Part shown: positions 10,286-20,655 of the stretch, piece by piece
How the letters are laid out: the number at the start of each line of letters is the position of its first letter
Position numbering within the stretch: the stretch's first letter is position 1
Assembly (NCBI RefSeq): GCF_947488565.1
Contig: NZ_CANKZC010000006.1
Coordinates: 1-64,000, forward strand
Length of the DNA: 64,000 nt
Reading direction: 5' to 3'
Source of the DNA: an uncultured Psychrobacter sp.
GTDB lineage: Bacteria; Pseudomonadota; Gammaproteobacteria; Pseudomonadales; Moraxellaceae
The notes under the pieces: model-generated
Told to the model about the DNA's origin: nothing
The model's database searches: none
What the model saw: the letters and a program-made list of their open reading frames with translations, nothing else
Translations under genes and position numbers: made by a program

Positions 10286-10318
10286 AAAAAAGCTCTGCTA
10301 TCTTGCGATAACAGAGCT
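10286..10318 (-). terminator. rho-independent terminator of groES-groEL
   Basis: Stem 10291-10302 with 10307-10318 (12 pairs, one mismatch, TTGC loop) is followed on the minus strand by six Ts. It lies about 140 bases after the groEL stop and before the yaaA terminator. Confidence 0.8.
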
Positions 10319-10457
10319 CTTAATAGTCAAACAGACTTTATGACGTCAATCATACTTCTAGCGAAAAGCGATTTGTCGAGGAAGACGAGCGAAAATAGTA
10401 CCTATTGTACATTGAGCGCGTCTGACAAAGAAAAATCGCTTTGTAGAAGAAGTAAAA

Positions 10458-12113
<1,656 letters not shown>

Positions 12114-12230
12114 TTACTCCATTATTATAAGTATAAAAATACGATCGAATAAGTCGATATAGTGTTGTTAAAGAACTGTCTAAACACAATTATCAAAAAT
12201 GTGCTGAGTACTCAATGATACTCAAAAGCA

Positions 12231-12521
12231 CTAGCCCTCTAGCACACCCAATACATCAGACTCTTTCATAATAAGTAGTTCTTCGCCGTCAACTTTTACC
12301 GTTTGACCAGCATATTGACCGAACAAAACTTTGTCGCCAGCTTTTACATCTAACGCACGAGTTTCACCGTTGTCACGAACTTGCCCATTACCGACAGCCA
12401 GCACTTCACCTTGTGACGGTTTTTCTTGTGCTGAACCAGGTAATAAGATACCACCAGCAGTTTTTGTTTCTTCTTCTATACGGCGGACGACGATACGGTC
12501 ATGTAAAGGACGAATGTTCAT
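12231..12521 (-). CDS. groS: co-chaperonin GroES (10 kDa)
   Basis: GroES caps the GroEL ring. The 96 residues contain [18 protein letters not shown], the mobile loop [18 protein letters not shown] with the GroEL-binding GGILL, and the C-terminal [24 protein letters not shown] lies 9 bases before ATG 12521. It is the promoter-proximal gene, about 130 bases from a sigma-32 promoter. Confidence 0.99.
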   Translation of the reverse strand: MNIRPLHDRIVVRRIEEETKTAGGILLPGSAQEKPSQGEVLAVGNGQVRDNGETRALDVKAGDKVLFGQYAGQTVKVDGEELLIMKESDVLGVLEG

Positions 12522-12934
12522 CGATATGACTCCAAAAGTTGATTGTTTATGTTAAAGGGTTTATTTGAATAAATGGTCTCAAGACCAGTATCCATAAGAA
12601 ATACGATTAACAGTACTGTCTCACAGATAAGCGTTGAGCTTGTATCAAAAAGTGGGGGCAATAGAAGATAGCTTCAAGTGTAAATTCGAAAAATTTACAA
12701 GAATGTGAAAGCAGAAATTTTATAAGTTCATGCTAGCGAGTAACCTTACTCACAAAGCGTTACTTGTGACGTCAGCTTAAGGAGTTTTGGCAACATAGGC
12801 TACAAGAGCTGAACACTGCTATATGTTGACGCCCTTGAAAATGTAACAGCATATGACCATTATAAGCGTTGAGAACATAATAATAGTTATAAGAAAAGAT
12901 GACATCTCTGTCTTCTATCTATTAAGGAGTATTT
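12522..12934. other. divergent intergenic region groES / DUF3108 gene
   Basis: This 413-base gap holds the groES leader, the sigma-32 promoter described separately, and the upstream region of the rightward DUF3108 gene with an AAGGAG site. I see no coding sequence or CIRCE element. Confidence 0.7.
12653..12678 (-). promoter_or_regulatory. sigma-32 heat-shock promoter of groES-groEL
   Basis: On the minus strand a -35 element CTTGAA (12673-12678) and a -10 element CCCCCA (12653-12658) are 14 bases apart. This matches the RpoH consensus CTTGAAA-N(11-16)-CCCCATNT. It lies about 130 bases before groES on the correct strand. No CIRCE inverted repeat was seen, consistent with sigma-32 rather than HrcA control. 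Confidence 0.85.
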
Positions 12935-13696
12935 ATGAGTGTTTTATCAATAAATAAAAAGTTAGCAATAACTGATAATCAAGACCTTAGACATAATAAA
13001 CTAAAATTTCTAACCGCCTTAACTACAGGTGCTATTATCGGAGCTTTAAGTATGACTGCCCCTACGCTTGCCAATGCAAAAATCATTCAACCATCAAGTG
13101 CTGATTATAGCTTTACCGTTGAAGATAAATATAAAGGTACTGCAAACCGCACTTTAAAGAAGTCTGGTAATACTTGGAATTATAAAGTAAAAGCTCGCGT
13201 AGCTGGCGTCGCTAGTGCCGCGCAAGACAGCACCTTTACCATCAATGGCAATAATGTCAGCCCAACTCAAGCGAGCACTACCTATAAGTTGCTTGGTCTT
13301 GGGCGTACGCATAAGTTAAGTTTTAACCCTAGTAGTAAAGAAGTCACCAGTACTTATAAAGGCAAAACCACGACCATGAATATGGCGCAGCAAGCTTTTG
13401 ATGATTTGAGCCTTGAAGTGCAAATTCGTCAAGACCTATTGAATGGTGATTTCTCTGGTAACTACTATATGGCCAAAAAAAATAAAGTAGAAAAGACGCC
13501 ATTCAAGAAGTCTGGTAATACCAAAATCACCGTACCAGCGGGGACTTTTGATACCGTTCGTGTTGACCGTATTCATGATGACAGTAGTCGTTCAACCAGT
13601 TTTTGGTTGGCACCAAGCCTTGATTACTTACCTGTCAAAGTAAGCCAAGTCAACGATGGCAAAAAAATGGATTTAGAATTAACGAAAGCCAACTAA
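12935..13696 (+). CDS. DUF3108 domain protein, exported
   Basis: A 253-residue protein with a signal peptide after a longer polar lead (hydrophobic LTALTTGAIIGALSM, then PTLANA as a likely cleavage site near residue 48). The mature part is a beta-rich DUF3108 domain: YSFTVEDKYKGTANRTLKK, the GVASAAQDSTF strand, AFDDLSLEVQIRQDL, the VPAGTFDTVRVDR signature and FWLAPSLDYLPVKV. This family is periplasmic with no proven function. AAGGAGT precedes ATG 12935. It is monocistronic and ends in a strong terminator. Confidence 0.85.
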   Translation: MSVLSINKKLAITDNQDLRHNKLKFLTALTTGAIIGALSMTAPTLANAKIIQPSSADYSFTVEDKYKGTANRTLKKSGNTWNYKVKARVAGVASAAQDSTFTINGNNVSPTQASTTYKLLGLGRTHKLSFNPSSKEVTSTYKGKTTTMNMAQQAFDDLSLEVQIRQDLLNGDFSGNYYMAKKNKVEKTPFKKSGNTKITVPAGTFDTVRVDRIHDDSSRSTSFWLAPSLDYLPVKVSQVNDGKKMDLELTKAN

Positions 13697-13790
13697 ATCC
13701 TGAGCTATTACTCATTTAGCTGATGATTACGTTATGTAGAGTCGATATTGGCTAAAGTAGATACATGACTTAAATAAGCAAGACCATAAT

Positions 13791-13825
13791 AAAAAGCGCC
13801 GCTCTGGATAAGAGTGGCGCTTTTT
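13791..13825. terminator. bidirectional rho-independent terminator
   Basis: A 15-base stem with one mismatch (13791-13805 with 13811-13825, loop GGATA) has A5 and T5 flanks. It separates the DUF3108 gene from the convergent DUF2069 gene. Confidence 0.92.
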
Positions 13826-13869
13826 ATTATCTAAGCTTTTTTATATCAATAACAGGGGTAAAAACCAAT

Positions 13870-14349
13870 CTAGCGAGAGCGTGGCTGTTTGACGACGTTA
13901 TTCATTGAGGGCAAACGCTTTAATAGAATAAATAACCAAACGTTGATCGCCAGCAATAGCACAAAATCAAACAAATATACTGCTATCTCAGACCAGCTAC
14001 TACCATAGATGCGAGTAAACAGTACGACCCCACTTGCGCCCAAATAGACTAAAGTGAACATACTACTTATCAACAATGCATAAGGCGAACGACCACGCAC
14101 AATCCATGGCGTCAATATAAAAGCTGGCAAAAGCCATAATGTCTGCCATGCAATACCGCCCACGATATCGGGGTTACTGACGTTAAACACACTAATAAGA
14201 ATGGGCAGTGCAAGCATTCTATAAGCCAGCCAAATAAGCCACGTCAACATCAAGCGCTGACGAATGGGCGTAATAGGTTTGACAGGTTTACTGGCTTTTT
14301 TTACTGCTGGTTTTGCCTGAGTGTTATTGTCTGGACGGTTAGTAGCCAT
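13870..14349 (-). CDS. DUF2069 inner-membrane protein
   Basis: A 159-residue membrane protein with a lysine-rich, disordered N-terminus of about 30 residues and four hydrophobic segments. The second pair contains WQTLWLLPAFILTPWIVRG and the conserved short loop RGRSPYALLISSMFTLVYLG, typical of DUF2069. Homologues in Pseudomonas and Acinetobacter sit beside wrbA, as here (55 bases downstream of it). The function is unknown; the neighbourhood hints at a link to quinone redox chemistry in the membrane, which is inference. The SD (GGAAAC) is distant, so the start is less sure. Confidence 0.75.
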   Translation of the reverse strand: MATNRPDNNTQAKPAVKKASKPVKPITPIRQRLMLTWLIWLAYRMLALPILISVFNVSNPDIVGGIAWQTLWLLPAFILTPWIVRGRSPYALLISSMFTLVYLGASGVVLFTRIYGSSWSEIAVYLFDFVLLLAINVWLFILLKRLPSMNNVVKQPRSR

Positions 14350-14404
14350 TAGATACGTCTGTTTCCTAGTTTAATAGCATTGTGCTGCACGATATAAATA
14401 CAGC

Positions 14405-15022
14405 TTAGCGGGTCCAGTTAGCTTGTGCTAATGCTTTAGCACTAATCGCCAAACGTCGACCTTGGGCGACACCTAGCTCGCGCTCATCATCATTTACAGG
14501 TTGGTCATGCAATGCACCACTCACGTGACTAGCGCCATAAGGCGTACCGCCGCGATGTGTACGATTGAGTGCAGGCTCAGCATAAGGCACACCGACTATC
14601 ATCATACCGTGATGCAGTAATGGTAACATCATTGTCAATAAGGTCGTTTCTTGGCCACCATGCATTGAACCGGTCGCTGTAAATACTGAAGCGGGTTTGT
14701 TTTGCAGATTGCCTGCCAGCCATAGCGTAACAGTATTGTCCCAAAAGTATTTCATGGGCGCGGCCATATTACCAAAATGCGTCGGACTACCAAGCGCCAG
14801 ACCGCTACAGTCTTTTAAGTCATCCATCGTGCAATAAAGATCACCTTCATCAGGAATAGCGGGTTTGCTCGATGTGGTCTCAGGTGCCACAGTCGGTACT
14901 GTACGGATACGCGCCATCATGCCTGCGTCTTCGATACCTTGAGCGATAGCATACGCCAAGGTCTTAGTCGTACCATGGCTAGAATAATATAGTACCAAAA
15001 CATAAGGGTTGGCTTGACTCAT
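14405..15022 (-). CDS. wrbA: NAD(P)H:quinone oxidoreductase, WrbA family
   Basis: WrbA proteins are FMN-binding flavodoxin-like enzymes that reduce quinones by two electrons and so avoid semiquinone radicals. Visible are the FMN phosphate loop YYSSHGTTKTLA near the N-terminus, LALGSPTHFGNMAAPMKYF, and FTATGSMHGGQETTL, the WrbA block that separates it from true flavodoxins. ATG 15022 is used (205 aa); AAGGA lies about 10 bases upstream, whereas an earlier GTG at 15031 would touch it. It is upstream of and probably cotranscribed with the DUF2069 gene. Confidence 0.93.
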   Translation of the reverse strand: MSQANPYVLVLYYSSHGTTKTLAYAIAQGIEDAGMMARIRTVPTVAPETTSSKPAIPDEGDLYCTMDDLKDCSGLALGSPTHFGNMAAPMKYFWDNTVTLWLAGNLQNKPASVFTATGSMHGGQETTLLTMMLPLLHHGMMIVGVPYAEPALNRTHRGGTPYGASHVSGALHDQPVNDDERELGVAQGRRLAISAKALAQANWTR

Positions 15023-15064
15023 GAGCAACACTTCCTTATAAAATCATTAATGTTAAGAGATGCC

Positions 15065-15098
15065 ATAGCTTGGGTGTCATAATAGCTTGGGTGTCATA
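15065..15098. repeat. perfect 17-bp tandem duplication
   Basis: The 17-base unit ATAGCTTGGGTGTCATA occurs twice without a gap (15065-15081 and 15082-15098) in the divergent wrbA / yihY gap. It looks like a recent slippage duplication, or two copies of a short binding site. Confidence 0.85.
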
Positions 15099-15265
15099 TA
15101 AGCTTTGCACCAAGCAATTAACGTCCTTGATAGATGCGCACATTATGCCCGACTCATTCACTGACATGCAAACAAAGACTTACTTAGCTTATTATAGTGA
15201 TAGCCATGTAACGAGTGCTATTATGTATTTTGACACAATTAATTGGCAGATGCTGATGGCACATT

Positions 15266-15276
15266 TTTGTTACACT
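15266..15276 (+). promoter_or_regulatory. candidate extended -10 promoter of yihY
   Basis: TGTTACACT has the TGn-TAxxxT form of an extended -10 element (TG at 15268-15269, -10 at 15271-15276). No convincing -35 is present. If used, transcription would start near 15283, leaving fewer than 30 bases before the coding region, which has no clear ribosome-binding site. Confidence 0.4.
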
Positions 15277-15299
15277 ACTGTCACTCTTACCCTTGCTAA

Positions 15300-16835
15300 A
15301 TGGTCAATATGGAAAACTTACTGAAAAAAATCCCGTTTACACATCAACGCTGGTTTCAGTTTTCGCGATTTTTGACGCGGCATTTTTTTGAAGACAACTG
15401 CCAACAAAAAGCAGCATCACTTACTTACACCACCATGCTATCGATCGTGCCTATGTTGACCGTCCTACTGATGATCCTATCGTCAGTTCCAGCGCTTGCT
15501 ACAGTTAGAGCACAGATTTATGAGGTGATTTATAGCAATTTGCTACCGAAATCAAGTATGCAAGTCAGTGAGTATATCAATAGTTTCGCTGAAAAATCGT
15601 CTAACTTGACGGCCATCGGGGCGATGATTTTATTTGTCACAACTATTGTCACTTTGACGACTATCGAACGTGCCTTTAACCAAATTTGGCGAGTAGAGGA
15701 TCGCTCTGGTGGTATTAAAAGTATGCTGCGTTATTGGACCATTGTCACCATGGGACCGTTAGTATTGGGTACTGCATTCATTGCTTCTAGTACGGTACAA
15801 AGTTTAAGCTTTTTAAACCGTCAAATAGGCGGTTACGGCATCGACTGGTCGTTTTGGGTACAAATAGTTTCCATCGGTGTCACGATTGCAGGCTTTATTG
15901 GTATGTATTGGTTCATCCCCAAAGCACGTGTACCCGTAAAAAACGCGGCCATAGCTGGTATATTCGTTGCAATAGTATTTGAATTACTAAAGCATATCTT
16001 TGGTACGGTAATGAGCAACTTTACCAGTTACGAAGCCATATACGGTGCGTTTGCCGCCTTACCAATCTTTTTATTATGGATTTATTTGTCATGGAACTTG
16101 ATCTTACTAGGTGTTGAGATTAGCTATACGTTAACTATTTTTGAGACTGAGGAGGTCTATCCGCGACACCCGCTGTTAAGTTTGCTTGATATGTTAAATC
16201 TAGTCTACCTTAGCCACTTAAAAGGTGATGCGGTTAGCGAGCAGGAGCTACGAAATGTATTGGGTCGTAAAGAGCTGCCTAAATGGTACACCTACATCAA
16301 TTATCTAAAAGACTGTAAACTTATTACCGTGACTGAAGATGATGAATACGTTCTCAAAAAAGATCTTAGCAAAATGACGTTATGGGATTTTTATCGTACC
16401 CTGCCCTATCCGTTACCTATAAAAGACGAGCTTGATGAGATGGAAAATAATAGCCAACAACCCTGGCTTAGTCTGCTGGTACGCCGCTTTAACAATACTG
16501 AAGCCTTCGCTCAAGAACAACTTGACTTACCATTGTCTGCTATTTTCTCTCACAGTCAGCCGCGTAAAAAAACTTCTGTAGATAACAAAAAAGAGTCTTT
16601 TGGGAAATCTAGTAAGCGCAATACACCGCATAATAAACATAGGCATGACCAAAACACACCACATTTTGAAGCAGCAGCCTACGACAAAGACAGCGACATC
16701 ATATGCGATAACAATCATAACGAGATTTTGATTCCAAATGACCAGATTGCAGACGATAAAGATACAAATAACGACCGCATCAATCATCAGGGCAACATTA
16801 TTACTGAAGCGGACAATCCAAAAACAAGCAGTTAG
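15300..16835 (+). CDS. YihY/UPF0761 family inner-membrane protein
   Basis: A 511-residue protein of the YihY (once 'RNase BN' / BrkB) family. Family marks are RWFQFSRFLTRHFFEDNCQQKAASLTYTTMLSIVPML at the start, the FVTTIVTLTTIERAFNQIWRVEDR block and YGAFAALPIFLLWIYLSWNLILLG. About six transmembrane segments lie in the first 290 residues, followed by a winged-helix-like region to about 390. The last 100 or so residues are a polar, H/N/D-rich low-complexity tail not usual for the family. The exact function is unknown; members have been linked to transport and to polar division-site proteins, none proven here. Start may be 15300 or 15309; neither has an SD. Confidence 0.85.
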   Translation: MVNMENLLKKIPFTHQRWFQFSRFLTRHFFEDNCQQKAASLTYTTMLSIVPMLTVLLMILSSVPALATVRAQIYEVIYSNLLPKSSMQVSEYINSFAEKSSNLTAIGAMILFVTTIVTLTTIERAFNQIWRVEDRSGGIKSMLRYWTIVTMGPLVLGTAFIASSTVQSLSFLNRQIGGYGIDWSFWVQIVSIGVTIAGFIGMYWFIPKARVPVKNAAIAGIFVAIVFELLKHIFGTVMSNFTSYEAIYGAFAALPIFLLWIYLSWNLILLGVEISYTLTIFETEEVYPRHPLLSLLDMLNLVYLSHLKGDAVSEQELRNVLGRKELPKWYTYINYLKDCKLITVTEDDEYVLKKDLSKMTLWDFYRTLPYPLPIKDELDEMENNSQQPWLSLLVRRFNNTEAFAQEQLDLPLSAIFSHSQPRKKTSVDNKKESFGKSSKRNTPHNKHRHDQNTPHFEAAAYDKDSDIICDNNHNEILIPNDQIADDKDTNNDRINHQGNIITEADNPKTSS

Positions 16836-16916
16836 ATGCTGTATCCTTAGCACTATTATAAAATAGCTTTCGCTAGAAGATATGAGTCAAAATATACTCT
16901 CAACCCTTTGGAGCCT

Positions 16917-18539
16917 ATGGCAGTGACCAAAAATGACAAAAACAACCTGCCCACACGCATACTGTCGACCAGTCTTGACGCACTCAAAAAATTTATCCAG
17001 TTATGGTCACTACAGACTCTAACCGATCTACCTGATCGATTAAGAAATCTATGGCAGCAACTCATCGGTTCTTATTGGTTTATCCCGACCGCTTGTGTAC
17101 TAACAGGCATACTTTTAGCCCCTTTATTCATCGCTATTGATCAACAGTTTGATCGCGCAACTGTTAAAGATATTAGTTTTGCGTTTACTGGTGATGACTC
17201 TTCTGCAAGAGCCATCATGACGACGATCGCAGGAGCTGTCTTAGGTGTGGCTGGTACTACTTTTTCGATTACCATTGCCGTCCTGTCTATGGCCTCATCA
17301 CAATTTGGCCCACGGCTCTTACGTAACTTTCTTACAGACACCTCAAACCAGTTTGTACTTGGCGCTTTTATCGGTACGTTCAGCTATAGCTTGCTGGTCT
17401 TAAAGGCCATTCACAAGCATGACGTCAACTTTGGTGTGCCGCAGCTATCTGTTACTTTTGCTATCGTAATGGCTGTTGTCTGTGCCTTACTTTTGGTCTA
17501 CTTTGTCCAACATATGGTCCATGCTATTCAAGCGTCACGCGTGATTCAAGGAGCATGTAATGATGCTATTAAAAACATTCATTACTGGTATAGCGACAAC
17601 TGCGAGATGGAGCATCAGTATAATGTCATAAATAGCGATGATGTTGAACAATATCATTCTTGGGCCGCCACACCTATCTATGCACCAACTTCAGGCTACT
17701 TACAACAAATCTACTTTGAATCGCTTATTACATTGGCACAAGATTATGGCGGTGTGGTGCAATTGCATACTAATCTTGGCGATTTTGTCACTGATAAAAA
17801 CGTTATAGGGCATTTTTATCGGCGCCCAACAGCGCATATTAGCAACCTAAAAAAGACCAAAACCTCTCAGCTTGCAGTATCTCCACAGGCACCCGATGGC
17901 ATATTTTGGCAACGCTTTGCCGCTTGTCTGCACTTTGAGCGTCAGTCCGCTTATACCAATGATATAGCATCAAGTTTGGGTCAAATCACTGAGATCGCTG
18001 TGCGGGCACTGTCTCCTGGGATTAATGATCCTAAAACAGCTGTCAACTGTGTACAGTCTTTGACCATTTGTTTAAGCCTAATGTTACGTCGGCAGCCACC
18101 TAGCCCTTATCATTTTTATACGCCACCAAAAAACAAAGATGAGTCTGATATTACGGTTAATCAGCCACGTATCGCAATACTGGCGCTTATCACCAGAACA
18201 CCAAAGATATCTGACTTTATCGAAACCTCCTTAGGTGAGATACGTCGATATGCTATTGCTGACCTGATGGTATTAAAGGCGCTTTGTCAGGCAGTGACTG
18301 ACTTAAACTATGCCCGAGTCAATAGTGCACAGCGTCAGACTTTATTGCGCGAGCTGACTTTGATTGAACACGCAGGTCAAGCGAATCTAAGTTATAAGGA
18401 GCTGACAGAGGACCTGATAGCCATGTGCCAACAAGCACGGCAGTTTATTCATGATGACAATGCGCAACATCGACATTTTGAGTATATCAGTAAGTTTGAT
18501 ATGCATATTTATAAAGATTTACAGACACAATCAAGGTAA
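16917..18539 (+). CDS. DUF2254 inner-membrane protein
   Basis: A 540-residue membrane protein with a DUF2254 fold. Four hydrophobic segments fall near residues 50-70, 100-125, 145-165 and 180-200, with the conserved FSITIAVLSMASSQFGPRLLRNF between the second and third. A soluble C-terminal half carries YLQQIYFESLITLAQ, and the signature IAVRALSPGINDPKTAVNC, where the P-G-x-N-D-P segment is strongly conserved. The function is unknown. A TTG at 16908 could start three codons earlier; ATG 16917 is preferred with GGAG just upstream. It lies between YihY and a Na+/H+ antiporter, all rightward. Confidence 0.85.
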   Translation: MAVTKNDKNNLPTRILSTSLDALKKFIQLWSLQTLTDLPDRLRNLWQQLIGSYWFIPTACVLTGILLAPLFIAIDQQFDRATVKDISFAFTGDDSSARAIMTTIAGAVLGVAGTTFSITIAVLSMASSQFGPRLLRNFLTDTSNQFVLGAFIGTFSYSLLVLKAIHKHDVNFGVPQLSVTFAIVMAVVCALLLVYFVQHMVHAIQASRVIQGACNDAIKNIHYWYSDNCEMEHQYNVINSDDVEQYHSWAATPIYAPTSGYLQQIYFESLITLAQDYGGVVQLHTNLGDFVTDKNVIGHFYRRPTAHISNLKKTKTSQLAVSPQAPDGIFWQRFAACLHFERQSAYTNDIASSLGQITEIAVRALSPGINDPKTAVNCVQSLTICLSLMLRRQPPSPYHFYTPPKNKDESDITVNQPRIAILALITRTPKISDFIETSLGEIRRYAIADLMVLKALCQAVTDLNYARVNSAQRQTLLRELTLIEHAGQANLSYKELTEDLIAMCQQARQFIHDDNAQHRHFEYISKFDMHIYKDLQTQSR

Positions 18540-18666
18540 ATAGATAGGCTGTCACTGAATATATACGCCTAAATTTTGCTATAGGTATCAAGCAATACTA
18601 GCACTATCTATCTGCTAAATACCTGTTATCCTTCCAACAACTTTTATACTCATTGAGACTGCTTTT

Positions 18667-19932
18667 ATGGCATCTGCAACCAGCCTGACCATACTTGAGA
18701 TTAGCGCTATTTTTTTATCAGTAACGGCGATATTGGCTTATATCAATCATCGCTTTATTGGCCTGCCAACTACAATCGGGGTCATGGTTATCTCTATTGT
18801 CTTATCCATGATAGCGATTTTTTTAGGATTTTTGGGCTTCGATCAGCTTATTGACTATGAGGTGAGTTTATTAGATCAACTAGACTTCACTGAAGTCTTA
18901 CTTGATGGCATGCTATCTATGCTCCTATTTGCCGGGGCTTTGCACGTCAATATTGGTGATTTAAAGCGTTATAAACTTCCCATAGGTATTCTTGCATGTA
19001 TTGGTACGCTAGTATCGGCCGTGCTGATCGCTACTGCCCTTTACTTTATGCTACCGCTCCTCGGTTTTGGGCTGCCTTTCATTTGGTGCCTATTGTTTGG
19101 TGCTCTGATATCGCCTACAGATCCTATTGCGGTTATGGGAATATTAGCATCAGCGGGAGCACCAAAGAGTATTGAGACTGTCATCGCTGGCGAGTCACTA
19201 TTCAACGATGGTATCGGCGTTGTCATATTTGTCCTATTGCTCGGCATCCTATCTAGTGGTGACATTCCTACGGTTAATTATGTGGCACATACGTTAGCCG
19301 TTGAGGCTGGCGGCGGTATTATTTTTGGCTTGGTACTTGGCGCTATTTTGTACTATTTACTCAAAAGTATTGACAGTTATCAGGAGGAAGTACTGTTGAC
19401 GCTGGCAGGGGTGATAGGCGGTTATGCATTGGCCAGTCATTGGCATTTATCTGGACCACTTGCTATGGTAATGATGGGATTAATGGTCGGCAACCGTGGA
19501 CGTGAGCTTGCGATGAGCGACAAGACCCGCCATTATATCGATCTGTTTTGGGAGCTGATAGATGAGATTTTGAATGCCATTTTATTTGTGCTGATCGGTC
19601 TTGAGGTAGTCATTATTGCCTACTCAGGCAATCTGTTTATTGCTGGAGGTTTGAGTATCATGATTGCCTTACTTGCTCGCCTTATCGTCGTCGGCATGAC
19701 TACCAAAACCTTTAGCCGACAGCTACAACTGCCCGAGGGTGCATGGAAAGTATTGACCTGGGGCGGGTTACGCGGCGGCATTTCGGTGGCTTTAGTACTA
19801 CAGCTACCTTCAGGGATGGAGCGCGACATTTTACTGGCGCTTACCTACGCTGTCGTCGTCTTCTCTATCTTGGTACAAGGGTTAAGCATTGGTAAAGTCG
19901 CTAAGAGGATTCAGCCTGTTATGCATAAATAG
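18667..19932 (+). CDS. CPA1-family Na+/H+ antiporter (NhaP type)
   Basis: A 421-residue inner-membrane cation/proton antiporter. About 12-13 hydrophobic segments fill the whole protein, and the transport core is clear: the LISPTDPIAVMGIL motif (unwound helix with T-D-P) and ESLFNDGIGVVIF, where the N-D pair binds the cation in electroneutral CPA1 carriers. GGLRGGISVALVLQLP near the C-terminus is the conserved Arg-containing motif. There is no long cytosolic tail. It should exchange internal Na+ (or K+) for protons and help with pH and salt homeostasis. No good SD was seen before ATG 18667. Confidence 0.92.
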   Translation: MASATSLTILEISAIFLSVTAILAYINHRFIGLPTTIGVMVISIVLSMIAIFLGFLGFDQLIDYEVSLLDQLDFTEVLLDGMLSMLLFAGALHVNIGDLKRYKLPIGILACIGTLVSAVLIATALYFMLPLLGFGLPFIWCLLFGALISPTDPIAVMGILASAGAPKSIETVIAGESLFNDGIGVVIFVLLLGILSSGDIPTVNYVAHTLAVEAGGGIIFGLVLGAILYYLLKSIDSYQEEVLLTLAGVIGGYALASHWHLSGPLAMVMMGLMVGNRGRELAMSDKTRHYIDLFWELIDEILNAILFVLIGLEVVIIAYSGNLFIAGGLSIMIALLARLIVVGMTTKTFSRQLQLPEGAWKVLTWGGLRGGISVALVLQLPSGMERDILLALTYAVVVFSILVQGLSIGKVAKRIQPVMHK

Positions 19933-20088
19933 CGATGAGTTCAAATGAATAATTTATCTAAACCATACGATTAACGCTATATAACTATCGAAGTAGTCAG
20001 CGAGATATATAGCCATGATGTCATACTGGTTTCCTAGTGCCAATCTCTTAACAGCACAGCTGCTCTATGATAAGGTTTGCTATCAAGG

Positions 20089-20655
20089 TTATATCAAACC
20101 TTTACGTTTCATATTACGATAGACCACGACGACAATGAGAATATTTAGTAGTAAGATTCCCAGTTTGAACCAATCAAATGGGCTCACTATTAAGTAGTAA
20201 ATCTCAATAGGAATGAATATCCCATAACCGATAACGCTAAACCAGTATGCCCATGTTTTATCTTGCCATAACCCATAAGCTTCAATAAAACGCAGACTGA
20301 CATAAGCAAAGATAAACAACAAAAAAAGTGACCAGTTTTTACTTGCTTGCTGGGCAATTTGGACGATACTGTCAATTTGTGGTGAAAACAGGCTGCCAAA
20401 GCGTTGTTGCCATGAATCCGATGCTTGGGCCAGCCAGCGCTCAAGATTAGTATGCCAAAGCCATAATGCAAAAGCCCCTGTCAGCGCGCCCGCCCCTTTG
20501 ACAATCTCGTATACTGCAACCGCTTTAATCGATTCGCTAGATTCGCTGTCTTTGGTCGCTTTGTTCGACAAACTATCGTCATCACCTAATAACTGATGAC
20601 TTTCACCCGCTATAGAAGGTCGTGAGTTGTCATTGTGCTGGGACGAATTAACCAA
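20089..20655 (-). CDS. DUF2127 membrane protein overlapping pyrC'
   Basis: A 188-residue protein: a 45-residue polar N-terminus, then AVAVYEIVKGAGAL, which opens the DUF2127 domain, and four hydrophobic segments with SLRFIEAYGLWQDKTWAYWFSVIGYGIFIPIE as the family hallmark. Its likely start is TTG at 20655 (no ATG occurs in frame before the domain), with GGAG 7 bases upstream, so it overlaps the end of pyrC' by 8 bases and is probably translationally coupled to it. Function unknown. The coupling to a pyrimidine gene looks fortuitous or lineage-specific. Confidence 0.75.
   Translation of the reverse strand: MVNSSQHNDNSRPSIAGESHQLLGDDDSLSNKATKDSESSESIKAVAVYEIVKGAGALTGAFALWLWHTNLERWLAQASDSWQQRFGSLFSPQIDSIVQIAQQASKNWSLFLLFIFAYVSLRFIEAYGLWQDKTWAYWFSVIGYGIFIPIEIYYLIVSPFDWFKLGILLLNILIVVVVYRNMKRKGLI

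Noticed and set aside
15070..15324. 84-codon open frame before yihY
   Set aside because: It begins inside the tandem duplication, has no SD, overlaps the yihY start and resembles no protein.
20072..20102. AAGGTTTG / CAAACCTT stem at the end of the DUF2127 gene
   Set aside because: It overlaps the coding end, has a 15-base loop and no U-tract, so I do not call it a terminator.
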